A DNA stretch of 64,000 nucleotides from Streptomyces sp. PR69 (GTDB lineage: Bacteria; Actinomycetota; Actinomycetes; Streptomycetales; Streptomycetaceae): positions 1-64,000 of the forward strand of contig NZ_JAOWCB010000003.1 of assembly GCF_026420845.1 (NCBI RefSeq), read 5' to 3'. Made by a program: the position numbers and the translations under genes. Under the pieces are notes generated by a model. It was not told where the DNA came from. It made no database searches and saw only the letters and a program-made list of their open reading frames with translations. Below, one piece after another: positions 1 to 9,318 of this stretch; the stretch's first letter is position 1, and the number at the start of each line of letters is the position of its first letter.

Positions 1-229
1 GGCCGGGACGGCGTGCGGCCGCGCTGGGAACGGGCCCCGCCGCACGCCCCGTACGACCCGCGCCACACCCGCGCACCGCCCTCCACACGGCACAGCTGAC
101 GCCTCCCCCGACGGACGCATGACGCCGGTCGTCATGCCGCCGTCCCCTTCTGTGCCCTTCCCGTCCGCCGCCCGGCCGTGCCCTGTGGTGCGCGCCGCCG
201 GCCGTGGACGGGCTGTCCGTGGAGCCCTT

Positions 230-2650
230 ATGTCTTCTCGTACGTCTTCTGTCTCCCGTGCCCCGTCCCCCCGGTCGTCCCCTCACCGGCCGGCTTCTCG
301 CAGGCCGGCTTCTCACCGGCCGTCCCGCGGCATGCTCTGGCGCGCTCTGGTCGCGCTCGCCGTGGTCGCCGGGTCCCTGTTCTTCGCCCTGACCGTGCCC
401 GCCCGCCTCGGACTTGATCTGCGCGGCGGCACCCGTATCGTCCTGGAGACCCAGGACACCCCCGCCGTCCGCGCCGACGCCGCGGCCACCGAGCGGACCC
501 TGGAGGTGCTGCGCGGCCGCGTCGACGCGCTCGGCGTCGCGGAGCCCTCGCTCACCCGCTCAGGGGAACGGCGCATCGTCGTCGAACTGCCCGGGGTACA
601 GGATCCGCGCGAGGCGGCCGAGACCATCGGCCGCACCGCACAGCTCACCATCCATCCCGTGCGGGAGATGACCGCCGGGCCGCCGAGCGGCCCCGACGCC
701 GACGGCGCACGGACCCTGCCCGACCCGGATGCGCCGGGGCGCTTCCTGCGGCTGGATCCGCCCGTCGTGACAGGCGACGGCGTCAAGGACGCGGAGGCGG
801 TGCTGGACACCTCGTCCGGCAACGGCTGGACCGTCGCACTCGACTTCCGCGGGAGTGCGGCGGACGCCTGGGCGGAGGTGACGGGCCGGGCGGCCTGCGC
901 CGCCCAGGGCGATCCCTCGCGGCGGGTCGCCATCGTCCTCGACGGCCGCATCATCTCCGCGCCCGGCATGCAGAGTTCGGTGCCCTGCGGCACGGGCATC
1001 GTCGCCGGCTCGACCCAGATCACCGGAGGCTTCGACGCGGCCGCGGCACGGGAACTTGCCGCCCTGGTCAAGGGCGGCGCGCTGCCCGTTCCCGTGACGA
1101 CGGTGGAGCAGAGCACCGTGGGCCCGACGCTGGGCGCGGAGGCCATCCGGGCGAGCGCACAGGCAGCGGTCATCGGCCTGCTGTGCACGGCGGTGTTCAT
1201 CGTCGCCGTCTACCGGCTGCTCGGGCTTGTCGCCACGGTCGCACTGGCGCTGTACGGGCTCATCTCGTACGCCGCCGTGGTGGCCCTCGGGGCCACGCTG
1301 ACGCTCCCCGGTCTGGCTGGATTCGTGCTGGCGATCGGCATGGCGGTCGATGCGAACGTGCTGGTCTTCGAGCGGGCGCGGGAGGAGTACGCGCGGCGTC
1401 GCACCCCGCGCTCCGGGGATGCGGAGGCGGCCGTGTCCGACCTGCGCGGGCCGCTGCGCACCGGCTTCCGCAAGGCGTGGAGCGCGGTGGCTGACTCGAA
1501 TGTGACCACGCTGATCGCCGCGGGCCTGCTGTTCGCGCTCGCCTCCGGTCCCGTCAAGGGATTCGGCGTGACCCTGGCCCTCGGCGTGCTGGCGTCCATG
1601 ATCTCGGCGATGGTGATCACCCGGCTGCTCGCCGACTGGGCGCTGCGCCGCGGAGCGGTACGCCGCAATCCCGCCGTGACCGGGCTGCGCGGCACGGGCC
1701 GCCTGCGGGCGCTGCTGGAGCGCCGCGGGCTGAGGCTGATGCGCCGCCGGCGGATCTGGCTGACCGCCTGTGCGGTGCTGGCGCTGGCCGCTCTCTGCGG
1801 TATGGGACTGCGGGGGCTGGAGTTCGGCGTGGAGTTCACCGGCGGGCGGATGGTGAGTTACGCGGCGGAGGGGACCGTGAACGCCGAGGCGGCGCGCGCG
1901 GCCGTGGCCGAGGCGGGATTCCCGCACGCGGTCGTGCAGACCTCGGGCGAGGCGGGGGTGTCCGTGCGGACAGCAGGCGAGCTGTCCGACGACGACCAGG
2001 TGCGCATCCGCGAGGCGCTCGGCGGCGCGGTGGACGGCGGCTCCGGGGAGCTGACGCTGGAGCGGGACGAACGGATCGGGCCGAGTCTGGGCGAGGAACT
2101 GCGCACCCAGGCGCTGGTGGCGCTGGGCGTCGCCGTCGGCGCCCAACTGCTCTATCTGACGGTGCGGTTCCGCTGGACGTTCGCGGTGGCGGCGGTGGTC
2201 GCCATGCTGCAGGACGTGCTGCTCGTGCTGGGGCTCTTCGCCTGGCTGGGCAAGCCGGTGGACAGTGTCTTCCTGGCGGCGCTGCTGACGGTCGTGGGCT
2301 ATTCGGTCAATGACACGGTCGTCGTCCTCGACCGGCTCCGGGAGCTGCGGCGCGCCCGCCGCACCGCGGGCTGGCCGGAACTCGCCGACCGCGCGGTCGC
2401 GCAGACGCTGCCGCGGACGGTCAACACGGGCATGGGTGCGCTGTTCATTCTGATCGCTCTCGCCGTCCTGGGCGGGGACACCCTCGCGGACTTCTCCATC
2501 GCGCTGCTGGCGGGCGTAGTCGCCGGGATGGCCTCCAGCGTCTTCACCGCGGCGCCGCTGTCGGTCATCTTCGAGGAGCGGTGGCCGGGGGCGGTCCGCG
2601 CGCTGGAGAAGGGGGGCGGGAAGCGGGGCGGGTCCGGCGCGGTGGTGTAA
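230..2650 (+). CDS. secDF: SecDF fusion, protein-export membrane component
   Basis: Proton-motive-force-driven accessory subunit of the SecYEG translocon that helps pull secreted proteins out of the membrane. The 806-residue protein carries a SecD half (first membrane helix, then the LDLRGGTRIVLE motif, a periplasmic P1 region and a transmembrane block containing GMAVDANVLVFER) followed directly by a SecF half (GVEFTGGRMVSY, then VVGYSVNDTVVVLDR). The open frame reaches back to 119, but the ATG at 230 has GGAG five bases upstream, so I prefer it; 119 has no such signal. The N-terminus before the first helix is about 35 residues of Ser/Arg/Pro-rich sequence coded by short repeated DNA (CGGCTTCTC units). 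Streptomycetes usually also have separate secD and secF genes, so this is probably the second, fused paralogue. Family assignment is certain; the start is likely. Confidence 0.93.
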   Translation: MSSRTSSVSRAPSPRSSPHRPASRRPASHRPSRGMLWRALVALAVVAGSLFFALTVPARLGLDLRGGTRIVLETQDTPAVRADAAATERTLEVLRGRVDALGVAEPSLTRSGERRIVVELPGVQDPREAAETIGRTAQLTIHPVREMTAGPPSGPDADGARTLPDPDAPGRFLRLDPPVVTGDGVKDAEAVLDTSSGNGWTVALDFRGSAADAWAEVTGRAACAAQGDPSRRVAIVLDGRIISAPGMQSSVPCGTGIVAGSTQITGGFDAAAARELAALVKGGALPVPVTTVEQSTVGPTLGAEAIRASAQAAVIGLLCTAVFIVAVYRLLGLVATVALALYGLISYAAVVALGATLTLPGLAGFVLAIGMAVDANVLVFERAREEYARRRTPRSGDAEAAVSDLRGPLRTGFRKAWSAVADSNVTTLIAAGLLFALASGPVKGFGVTLALGVLASMISAMVITRLLADWALRRGAVRRNPAVTGLRGTGRLRALLERRGLRLMRRRRIWLTACAVLALAALCGMGLRGLEFGVEFTGGRMVSYAAEGTVNAEAARAAVAEAGFPHAVVQTSGEAGVSVRTAGELSDDDQVRIREALGGAVDGGSGELTLERDERIGPSLGEELRTQALVALGVAVGAQLLYLTVRFRWTFAVAAVVAMLQDVLLVLGLFAWLGKPVDSVFLAALLTVVGYSVNDTVVVLDRLRELRRARRTAGWPELADRAVAQTLPRTVNTGMGALFILIALAVLGGDTLADFSIALLAGVVAGMASSVFTAAPLSVIFEERWPGAVRALEKGGGKRGGSGAVV

Positions 2651-2788
2651 ACGGCCGGGGCCTGCTCCCCTGTGACTGGGGGCTTTCGCCCCCAGACCCC
2701 CGTACGGCCTTCGGCCGTGTCCTCAAACTCCCCCAGACTTCGTCCGGGGGTGCCCCCAACGGGCTCACATGAGCCCCCGAGGAGGGGG
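2651..2788. repeat. Dispersed G/C-rich hairpin repeat, copy A
   Basis: Non-coding gap between the convergent secDF and LysR genes. It contains GGGGGCTTTCGCCCCC (a self-complementary hairpin), then the tract CTCAAACTCCCCCAGACTTC and a G-run/C-run pair around 2740-2790. The CTCAAACTCCCCCAG core recurs at about 18280 and 53285, and its reverse complement at about 18355. It probably acts as a bidirectional transcription terminator here. Confidence 0.7.
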
Positions 2789-3703
2789 TCAGTCCGCGGA
2801 CAGGCCGGAGGCCGCTTGGGCGAGGGCGTCGAGGACGGGGCGGAACAGCGGATGGGGCTCCGCACCCCGCCGCACGGCCGCGAACACGCGCCTGGTGGCC
2901 GCCGTGCCCGCCACCGGGCGCACCACGGCGTCCCTCAGTTCCATGCCGCGCAGCGCAGACCGCGGCACGAGCGCCACGCCCGCACCGGCGGCCGCCAGCG
3001 CCACGACCGCGCGGAAATCGTCGGACGTGTGCAGCAGGCGCGGCTGGAAGCCGGCGAGTTCACAGGCGAAGAGCACCATGTCATGGCAGGGGTTGCCGGG
3101 GTACTGGCCGATCCAGTCGTCGTCCGCGAGGTCGGCGAGTTCGATCCGCTCGCGGCCGCAGAGCCGGTGGCCCAGCGGGAGGACGGCGTCGAACGGCTCG
3201 GCGTACAGCGGCACCCGCGCCAGACGCCGGTCGTCCTCCGCCGGTGCGCCCCGGTATTCGACCGCGACGGCCAGATCCGCCTCGCCGTCCAGGACGAGGG
3301 GCAGGCTCTCGTCGCCCTCCGCGTCCCGCACGCGCACCCGGATGCCGGGGCAGTCCTTGGCGAGCGCGGCCGTGGCGGGGGCGACGACCTCGGCGATGCC
3401 GGTGGCGAAGGCCGCGACCGTGACCTCTCCGGCGACTCCGCCCGCATAGTCCGCCAGTTCCGCCTCGGCGCGTTCCAGCTGGGCCAGCACCTCATGGGTG
3501 TGGGCCAGCAGGATCTCGCCCGCGGCGGTCAGCCGCACTCCCTTGCCGCTGCGGATCAGCAGGAGGTGCCCGGTCTCCTGCTCCAGCGCGTTGAGCTGCT
3601 GGGAGACGGCCGAGGGGGTCAGATACAGCGCGGCCGCCGCGGCGGTCACCGTACGGTGGTCCGCCACGGCCCGCAGGATGCGCAGCCGCCGGGGGTCGAT
3701 CAC
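2789..3703 (-). CDS. LysR-family transcriptional regulator
   Basis: DNA-binding regulator of 304 residues, the usual LysR length. The N-terminal winged helix-turn-helix is residues 1-60 (RRLRILRAVADH, then the recognition segment AAAALYLTPSAVSQQLNALE). The rest is the effector-binding domain of the periplasmic-binding-protein fold. It lies 36 bp downstream of kbl on the same strand, so it may be read with tdh-kbl, but it is not divergent from its target as classic LysR genes are. The ligand cannot be told from sequence; regulation of threonine catabolism is only an inference from position. Confidence 0.9.
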   Translation of the reverse strand: MIDPRRLRILRAVADHRTVTAAAAALYLTPSAVSQQLNALEQETGHLLLIRSGKGVRLTAAGEILLAHTHEVLAQLERAEAELADYAGGVAGEVTVAAFATGIAEVVAPATAALAKDCPGIRVRVRDAEGDESLPLVLDGEADLAVAVEYRGAPAEDDRRLARVPLYAEPFDAVLPLGHRLCGRERIELADLADDDWIGQYPGNPCHDMVLFACELAGFQPRLLHTSDDFRAVVALAAAGAGVALVPRSALRGMELRDAVVRPVAGTAATRRVFAAVRRGAEPHPLFRPVLDALAQAASGLSAD

Positions 3704-3739
3704 GAGGCCATTGTGACAGCCGGGCGGCCGCGCACCGGG

Positions 3740-4933
3740 TCAGGCCGTCAGGGCCCGGCGTGCGTCGGCGAAGGCGGCGACGGCCCGCTCCACGTCCTCG
3801 GCGGAGTGCGCGGCGGAGAGCTGGACCCGGATCCGGGCCTGGCCCATCGGGACGACGGGGTAGGAGAAGCCGATCACATACACGCCCCGCTCCAGCAGCA
3901 GCTCGGCCATCCGGCCGGCCTCGGCGGCGTCGCCGATCATGACGGGGGCGATGGGGTGGTCGCCGGGGAGGATCTCGAAGCCGGCCTGAGTCATCTTCGT
4001 GCGGAACAGCGCGGTGTTCGCGGCCAGCCTCTCGCGCAGATCGGCGGCGGACTCCAGCAGGTCGAGGACCTTGAGGGAGGCGGCGGCGATCACGGGGGCG
4101 AGCGAGTTGGAGAACAGGTAGGGACGGGACCGCTGCCGCAGCAGCTCGACGATCTCCGCACGGGCGGCCACATAGCCGCCCGACGCACCGCCGAGGGCCT
4201 TGCCCAGGGTGCCGGTGATGATGTCGACGCGGTCCATGACGCCGTGCAGCTCGGGTGTGCCGCGGCCGCCGGGGCCGACGAAGCCGACGGCGTGCGAGTC
4301 GTCGACCATGACCATGGCGTCATAGCGGTCGGCGAGGTCGCAGATCTCCGTCAGGGGCGCCACATAGCCGTCCATGGAGAACACGCCGTCGGTGACGATC
4401 AGACGGCGGCGGGCGTCCTGTGTCTCCTTGAGCTGCTGCTCCAGATCGGCCAGATCGCGGTTGGCGTACCGGTGGCGGCGGGCCTTGGACAGCCGGATGC
4501 CGTCGATGATGCTGGCGTGGTTCAGGGCGTCGGAGATCACGGCGTCCTCGGGGCCGAGGAGGGTCTCGAAGACGCCGCCGTTGGCGTCGAAGCAGGAGGA
4601 GTAGAGGATCGTGTCCTCCTGGCCGAGGAACACCGAAAGGCGCTGTTCCAGCTCCTTGTGGATCTCCTGGGTGCCGCAGATGAAGCGGACGGAGGCCATG
4701 CCGTAGCCCCAGCGGTCCAGCGCGTCCTTCGCGGCGGCCACGACCTCGGGGTGGTCGGCGAGGCCGAGATAGTTGTTGGCGCAGAAGTTCAGCACATTGC
4801 CGGGGGCGCCGCCCTCGGTGACGGCGACGGAGGCTCTCTGCGGGGTGCCGATGACACGCTCGGGCTTGTAGAGCCCGGCGTCCCGGATCTCGTCGAGGGC
4901 GGTGCGGAGTTCATTGCGAACGGACGCGTACAT
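3740..4933 (-). CDS. kbl: Glycine C-acetyltransferase (2-amino-3-ketobutyrate CoA ligase)
   Basis: PLP enzyme of the alpha-oxoamine synthase family. It cleaves 2-amino-3-ketobutyrate with CoA to glycine and acetyl-CoA, the second step of threonine degradation. The 397-residue protein has the family hallmarks: [14 protein letters not shown] near the N-terminus, [10 protein letters not shown] (PLP-ring Asp and His) and the Schiff-base lysine in [14 protein letters not shown]. The start is the ATG at 4933 (MYASVRNEL), with AGGAG eight bases upstream; the open frame extends further without a better start. It follows tdh with a 74-bp gap, so the two form an operon in pathway order. Confidence 0.95.
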   Translation of the reverse strand: MYASVRNELRTALDEIRDAGLYKPERVIGTPQRASVAVTEGGAPGNVLNFCANNYLGLADHPEVVAAAKDALDRWGYGMASVRFICGTQEIHKELEQRLSVFLGQEDTILYSSCFDANGGVFETLLGPEDAVISDALNHASIIDGIRLSKARRHRYANRDLADLEQQLKETQDARRRLIVTDGVFSMDGYVAPLTEICDLADRYDAMVMVDDSHAVGFVGPGGRGTPELHGVMDRVDIITGTLGKALGGASGGYVAARAEIVELLRQRSRPYLFSNSLAPVIAAASLKVLDLLESAADLRERLAANTALFRTKMTQAGFEILPGDHPIAPVMIGDAAEAGRMAELLLERGVYVIGFSYPVVPMGQARIRVQLSAAHSAEDVERAVAAFADARRALTA

Positions 4934-5007
4934 CAGGGCTCCTAGCGATGCGGAAGGGGAAGCGGGACTGCGGCTCGCCCACAGGCGAGTGGGCCGGCCA
5001 CCGGGAG

Positions 5008-6036
5008 TCAGGCGCCCCAATTCAGGATGATCTTGCCGCTGCGGGCGTTCGCCGCCTCGTCGAACGCGGCGTCGAAGTCCTGGTAGTCGTATGAGCCGGT
5101 GATCACCGGGCTGAGGTCGAGCCCGCCTTCGAGCAGCACCGTCATCGCGTACCAGGTCTCGAACATCTCCCGGCCGTAGATGCCCTTGACGGTGATCATC
5201 GATGTGACGATCTTCGACCAGTCGATCGCGAACTCCTGTGCGGGCAGGCCCAGCATGGCGATCCGGCCGCCGTGGGTCATGTTGTCGACCATGTCCCGCA
5301 TGGCCTCGGGGCGGCCGGACATCTCCAGGCCGATGTCGAAGCCCTCCCTCAGCTCCAGACGGCGCTGCGCCTCGGCGATGTCGTGCTCCGAGACATTGAG
5401 CGCCAGGGTGGCTCCGGCTTTGCGGGCGAGGTCGAGCCGGGGCTCGCTGACATCGGTGATCACCACATTGCGCGCACCGGCGTGCCGGGCGACGGCCGCG
5501 GCCATGATGCCGATCGGCCCGGCGCCGGTGATCAGCACATCCTCACCGACCAGGGGGAAGGAGAGCGCGGTGTGGACGGCGTTGCCGAAGGGGTCGAAGA
5601 TCGCCGCGATGTCCAGGTCCACCTTGGTGCGGTGCACCCAGACGTTGGCGGCGGGCAGGGCGACATACTCGGCGAACGCGCCGTCACGCCCGACGCCGAG
5701 GCCGATCGTGGAGCGGCACAGATGGCGGCGGCCCGCCAGGCAGTTGCGGCACTTCCCGCACACCAGGTGGCCTTCGCCGCTGACGATGTCGCCCACCGCG
5801 ATGTCCTGGACGTCCGCGCCGACGGCGGCGACCTCGCCCACGAACTCATGGCCCAGGACCCGCGGGGTGCTGACGGCCTGCCGGGCCCAGCCGTCCCAGC
5901 TCCTGATGTGGAGGTCGGTGCCGCAGATCCCGGTGCGCAGGACCTTGATCAGCACATCGCCCGGGCCGGTGTCCGGCTCCGGCACGTCCATGAGCCACAG
6001 TCCAGGCTCGGCGTGCTGCTTGACAAGTGCCTTCAT
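5008..6036 (-). CDS. tdh: L-threonine 3-dehydrogenase
   Basis: Zinc-dependent medium-chain dehydrogenase of 342 residues that oxidises L-threonine to 2-amino-3-ketobutyrate with NAD+. The catalytic zinc site begins with GICGTDLHI. The structural-zinc lobe is [15 protein letters not shown] with four cysteines, and the Rossmann motif is [18 protein letters not shown]. The start is the ATG at 6036 ([12 protein letters not shown]), which aligns with the family; GGAG lies nine bases upstream. The extra 34 codons of open frame upstream look non-coding. First gene of tdh-kbl. Confidence 0.95.
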   Translation of the reverse strand: MKALVKQHAEPGLWLMDVPEPDTGPGDVLIKVLRTGICGTDLHIRSWDGWARQAVSTPRVLGHEFVGEVAAVGADVQDIAVGDIVSGEGHLVCGKCRNCLAGRRHLCRSTIGLGVGRDGAFAEYVALPAANVWVHRTKVDLDIAAIFDPFGNAVHTALSFPLVGEDVLITGAGPIGIMAAAVARHAGARNVVITDVSEPRLDLARKAGATLALNVSEHDIAEAQRRLELREGFDIGLEMSGRPEAMRDMVDNMTHGGRIAMLGLPAQEFAIDWSKIVTSMITVKGIYGREMFETWYAMTVLLEGGLDLSPVITGSYDYQDFDAAFDEAANARSGKIILNWGA

Positions 6037-6148
6037 CGCGGCGTCTCCAGGCAGGGGGGATGAGGGCGGCCCGGAGCCTTCACCCGCTCCGGCCATATGA
6101 CCCGCACCAATCTGCCCAGCGGTGACTCGCTCGTCCATCGAGGTTTTC

Positions 6149-7138
6149 TTAAGCGGGTGAACAGCGCAGCTTCACACGCCTCCTCAGCAGCGCCAGCAGC
6201 GACCTCCGGCCCCGCGGTCTCCGCGATCCCCGTGGGCTGGGCCGGAGCCTCGGCCGGCTCTCGGGGCGCTGCTCAGGCGCGGGGTCCGCGGGGCTGGAGC
6301 GGCCCGGAACGGAGCGGCCCGGAACGGAGGGGCCCGGTCCGGAGGCGCTCTGGCTGGGGCGCGGCGCGGGGCGCAGCGCACGCGCCTGGCGGAGGGTGTC
6401 GGCGAGGCTTTCGCGGTGCCAGTGGAGCTCGTCGGGGTCGTCGGCCAGCAGCAGCCGCTGCACCACCGCGCGGGCGGCCGGGGACTCCTCGCGCACACGG
6501 GCCAGTTCGGGCCTGAGCTGCCGCAGATGGGCCCGCTCATAGGGGTCGGCCACCACGTCGGCGACGGTCACGGGGTCCAGTACCGCCGTGATGGCGGCGG
6601 CCTGCTCCCAGGGGTCGTCGGTCTGGCGCAGCAGCATGCCCAGGCGTCTCCCCCGCCAGTTGCGGGCGCGCCGGTCGACGCCTTCCTCCAGCAGGGCGCG
6701 CATCGCAGGAGGCGTCCGGCCGCTGAGGAGGCCGGGATGACTGCGGGCGAACTCCCTGATCTCGTCGGCGAGATAGCCCCAGACCACCGCGCGATAGCGG
6801 TTCAGATAGAACCTGACCGGGGTGAGGTGCCCGGTCCGTGCCAGCCGGGCGAAGCGCGCGGGGCTGATGGAGATGAGCTGTGCGCCTTCCATGACGCCGA
6901 CCGTCCGCACCCGCTCACGCAGTGCGCCGGGGAAGCCCTCCGCGCGGCGCAGCCGCTCGACTTCGCTCTCAGCTACTCGCGGTGGGCGTCCGCTCGCGCC
7001 CGGCTCTGTGCGGATGTGCCCCAGCTGGACGGCCAGATCGAACTCTCCGCGCCGGAGTCCGAGCTCCCGTGCGGCTCGGCCCGCGGTCCAGGTGCGGTGC
7101 GCCGCGGCGGCGCTCTGCCCCGCTGTCCTGTCGGTCAT
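6149..7138 (-). CDS. Streptomyces DNA-binding-like protein (DUF6397 type)
   Basis: Protein of 329 residues. Its front part looks like a helix-turn-helix or excisionase-type module ([30 protein letters not shown], then [15 protein letters not shown]). The C-terminal 70 residues are Pro/Ser/Arg-rich and low in complexity (repeated PGRSVPGRS). I recognise it as the conserved actinobacterial family annotated DUF6397; no biochemical function is known to me. The ATG at 7138 is chosen; a TTG at 7144 sits closer (4 bp) to the GGGGGAG tract and is a real alternative. It is codirectional with the cvn operon upstream but separated from it by 135 bp. Confidence 0.7.
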   Translation of the reverse strand: MTDRTAGQSAAAAHRTWTAGRAARELGLRRGEFDLAVQLGHIRTEPGASGRPPRVAESEVERLRRAEGFPGALRERVRTVGVMEGAQLISISPARFARLARTGHLTPVRFYLNRYRAVVWGYLADEIREFARSHPGLLSGRTPPAMRALLEEGVDRRARNWRGRRLGMLLRQTDDPWEQAAAITAVLDPVTVADVVADPYERAHLRQLRPELARVREESPAARAVVQRLLLADDPDELHWHRESLADTLRQARALRPAPRPSQSASGPGPSVPGRSVPGRSSPADPAPEQRPESRPRLRPSPRGSRRPRGRRSLLALLRRRVKLRCSPA

Positions 7139-7273
7139 GGTCAATCGTCTCCCCCGTGCGTGTCGAACACTCTCGGTGACGACCGTAGCCCGTGGAAGCC
7201 CTGCCCCGCTCGGCCTGTGGATAACTTCCGCACGCTTCCGCAGCAGCCCGCGGGGAATCGAGGAAGCCGCAGG

Positions 7274-7678
7274 TCAGGCGGGGTCTTCGTGCTGCTGCCT
7301 GGCGTCCACGCCGAGGTGTTCGCCGACTCTGTTGACCATCAGCGTCATCTCGTAGGCGATCTGCCCGACATCCGCCTCCGCCTCACTCCACACACAGAGA
7401 CAGCTTCCGTCGCCCGCCGCCGTGATGAACAGCAGCGCTTCGTCGAACTCCACCATCGTCTGGCGTGCCCTGCCGGCGCGGAAGTGACGGCCCGAGCCCC
7501 GGGCGAGGGAGTGCAGCCCGGAGGAGACCGCGGCGAGATGCTCCGCGTCCTCCCGGGCCAGCCCCTTGCTCGCCGCCGTCACCAGGCCGTCGTTGGACAG
7601 CACCAGCGCATGCCGTATCGGCTCGACCCGGCTGGTCAGATCGTCCAGAAGCCAGTCGAGTCCCTTGCTCAGCGCCAT
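7274..7678 (-). CDS. Roadblock/LC7-domain protein (second CvnB-like)
   Basis: Protein of 134 residues consisting of one roadblock/LC7 domain (LDWLLDDL at the start, HALVLSNDGL, AAVSSGLHSLARGSGRHF). Roadblock proteins regulate small Ras-like GTPases such as MglA and CvnD. It is clearly paralogous to the CvnB at 8887-9318, sharing the DAEHxAAVxSGLHSLAxGxGRHF pattern. The ATG at 7678 is preceded by GGAGG with good spacing. It sits 147 bp after cvnD, so this conservon carries an extra fifth-position roadblock gene, presumably a second partner for the GTPase or for CvnA. Confidence 0.85.
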   Translation of the reverse strand: MALSKGLDWLLDDLTSRVEPIRHALVLSNDGLVTAASKGLAREDAEHLAAVSSGLHSLARGSGRHFRAGRARQTMVEFDEALLFITAAGDGSCLCVWSEAEADVGQIAYEMTLMVNRVGEHLGVDARQQHEDPA

Positions 7679-7825
7679 GGTCGGCCTCCGCTCATGCGTC
7701 CCCGTGCACTCCCCGTGCTCCTCGCTCCCCGTAGTGCCCGCAAGCCTTGCGCACGGGCCTCGGCAGGGCAAGGTGCAGCCAGGCCGTTGCCCGGGATCCG
7801 GGGATTTCAAAGCCCTGAGGGCATG

Positions 7826-8479
7826 TCAGCCGACGGAGTCCAGCAGCCGGGCGGTGTGCATACGGCCCGCGTATTCGACGAGCCGGATCAGGACCTCCTT
7901 TCCGGAGTCCCGGTCCCGCGCGTCGCACAGCACGACCGGGGTGCCGCCGTCCAGGTCGAGTGCGCGGGACACCTCGTGGGCACGGTAGGCGCGTGCGCCG
8001 GGGAAGCAGTTGACGGCGACGAGAAAGGGGATGCGCCGGTGCTCGAAATAGTCGACGGCAGGGAAGCAGTCGACGAGGCGGCGGGTGTCGGCGAGGACGA
8101 CGGCGCCCAGCGCGCCCTGGGCGAGTTCGTCCCAGAGGAACCAGAAGCGGTCCTGACCGGGAGTGCCGAAGAGATACAGCGACAGGCCGGTCCGTATCGT
8201 GATGCGCCCGAAGTCCATGGCGACCGTCGTCGTGGTCTTCTGGTCGACTCCCCCGGTGTCGTCGACGGCGCTGCCCGCCTGGCTGAGCTGCTCTTCCGTG
8301 CGCAGCGGGCGTATTTCGCTGACCGCGCCGACGAGCGTGGTCTTGCCGACGCCGAAGCCGCCGGCGACCAGTATCTTCAGCGCGAGGGCGGCGGACTCGC
8401 CGGCGGCGTCCGCGGACCCGCCCACGGCTGGGCCGTCGGCGGCGTCGCCGACGGCGCTGTCATGGCTTTCGGCAGCCAT
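7826..8479 (-). CDS. cvnD: Conservon GTPase CvnD
   Basis: Small Ras-like GTPase of 217 residues, the fourth component of the Streptomyces conservon. The P-loop is GGFGVGKTT (G1), the switch region carries KTTTTVAMDFG, G3 is FGTPGQDRF, and the G4 position reads VNCFPGA in place of NKxD, which is usual in this subfamily. A 30-residue Ala/Ser/Asp-rich N-terminal tail precedes the fold. It lies 33 bp after cvnC. Conservons (CvnA-D) have been described as membrane-associated complexes resembling eukaryotic G-protein-coupled systems (CvnA9/A1 in S. coelicolor). Confidence in the family is very high. Confidence 0.93.
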   Translation of the reverse strand: MAAESHDSAVGDAADGPAVGGSADAAGESAALALKILVAGGFGVGKTTLVGAVSEIRPLRTEEQLSQAGSAVDDTGGVDQKTTTTVAMDFGRITIRTGLSLYLFGTPGQDRFWFLWDELAQGALGAVVLADTRRLVDCFPAVDYFEHRRIPFLVAVNCFPGARAYRAHEVSRALDLDGGTPVVLCDARDRDSGKEVLIRLVEYAGRMHTARLLDSVG

Positions 8480-8512
8480 GCTGCACCCCTTTCCGGCCCT
8501 TGCTGGGCGCCA

Positions 8513-8890
8513 TCACAGGGCCCGCAGGCCCTCGATCACTTCGCGGAGGATCTTCTCCGAGGGAAGCTGGGCGGGCGGCACGGGACGGCTCACCCTGATG
8601 TGGCCGCCCTGCAGGAGATCGCCGAGGAGGACGCGTACGACTCCGACGGGCAGGTCGGCGTCGGCGGCGAGTTCCGCGACGGACTGGGGCTGAAGACGGC
8701 ACAGGGCGAGCAGCGTGCGGTGTTCGGGGCCGAGCAGCGCCTCCTGTGCCGGGCCCGGAGCGTCGGGCGCGATGTCGACCAGAGCGATGAGGTCCAGCCT
8801 GATGTGGTTCGGTCCGGGTCTGGTCCGGCCACCGGTCATCGCGTACGGACGGACCAGCGGACCCGCTTCAGCGTCGTACCAGCGGCTCAT
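8513..8890 (-). CDS. cvnC: Conservon protein CvnC (DUF742)
   Basis: DUF742 protein of 125 residues. Typical segments are VRPYAMTGGRTRP near the N-terminus, EHRTLLALCRLQPQSVAELAADADLPVGVVRVLLGDL (a winged-helix-like stretch) and a C-terminal ILREVIEGLRAL. In conservons it sits between the roadblock protein and the GTPase and is thought to take part in the same complex. Its GTG/ATG start overlaps the cvnB stop by 4 bp, so translation is coupled. Confidence 0.93.
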   Translation of the reverse strand: MSRWYDAEAGPLVRPYAMTGGRTRPGPNHIRLDLIALVDIAPDAPGPAQEALLGPEHRTLLALCRLQPQSVAELAADADLPVGVVRVLLGDLLQGGHIRVSRPVPPAQLPSEKILREVIEGLRAL

Positions 8891-9318
8891 GGCGCGGCGA
8901 TGCGCGGCGGCGTCCGCAGATGCTCGCCGACGCGCTTGACGAGCAGGGCCATCTCATAGGCGATGAGGCCGATGTCAGCCGTGACGGCGGTGAGCACGGC
9001 AAGGCAGGAGCCGTCGCCCGCGGCCGCGACGAAGAGGAAGCCGTCGTCCATCTCGACCATGGTCTGGCGTACGCCGCCGGTGCCGAAATGGCGGCCCGCG
9101 CCTTTGGCGAGCGAGTGCAGCCCGGAGGCGACGGCGGCCATGTGCTCGGCGTCCTCGCGCGTCAGCGCGGACGAAGCGCCCACCGGCAGACCGTCGTTGG
9201 ACAGCACGATCGCATGGCGGACTTCGGTGACGCGCATGCCCAGGTCGTCCAGCAGCCAGTCGAGGTCTCCCGCACCGGGGCGGGCGGGGGCCGTGTCGAA
9301 CCTGTCGTACTCGGTCAT
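8887..9318 (-). CDS. cvnB: Conservon roadblock protein CvnB
   Basis: Roadblock/LC7-domain protein of 143 residues, expected to bind CvnD and modulate its GTPase cycle. Sequence marks are LDWLLDDLGMRVTEVRHAIVLSNDGL and AAVASGLHSLAKGAGRHF. The ATG at 9318 overlaps the cvnA stop as ATGA, so cvnA and cvnB are translationally coupled. The upstream open frame (to 9429) lies inside cvnA and is ignored. Confidence 0.93.
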   Translation of the reverse strand: MTEYDRFDTAPARPGAGDLDWLLDDLGMRVTEVRHAIVLSNDGLPVGASSALTREDAEHMAAVASGLHSLAKGAGRHFGTGGVRQTMVEMDDGFLFVAAAGDGSCLAVLTAVTADIGLIAYEMALLVKRVGEHLRTPPRIAAP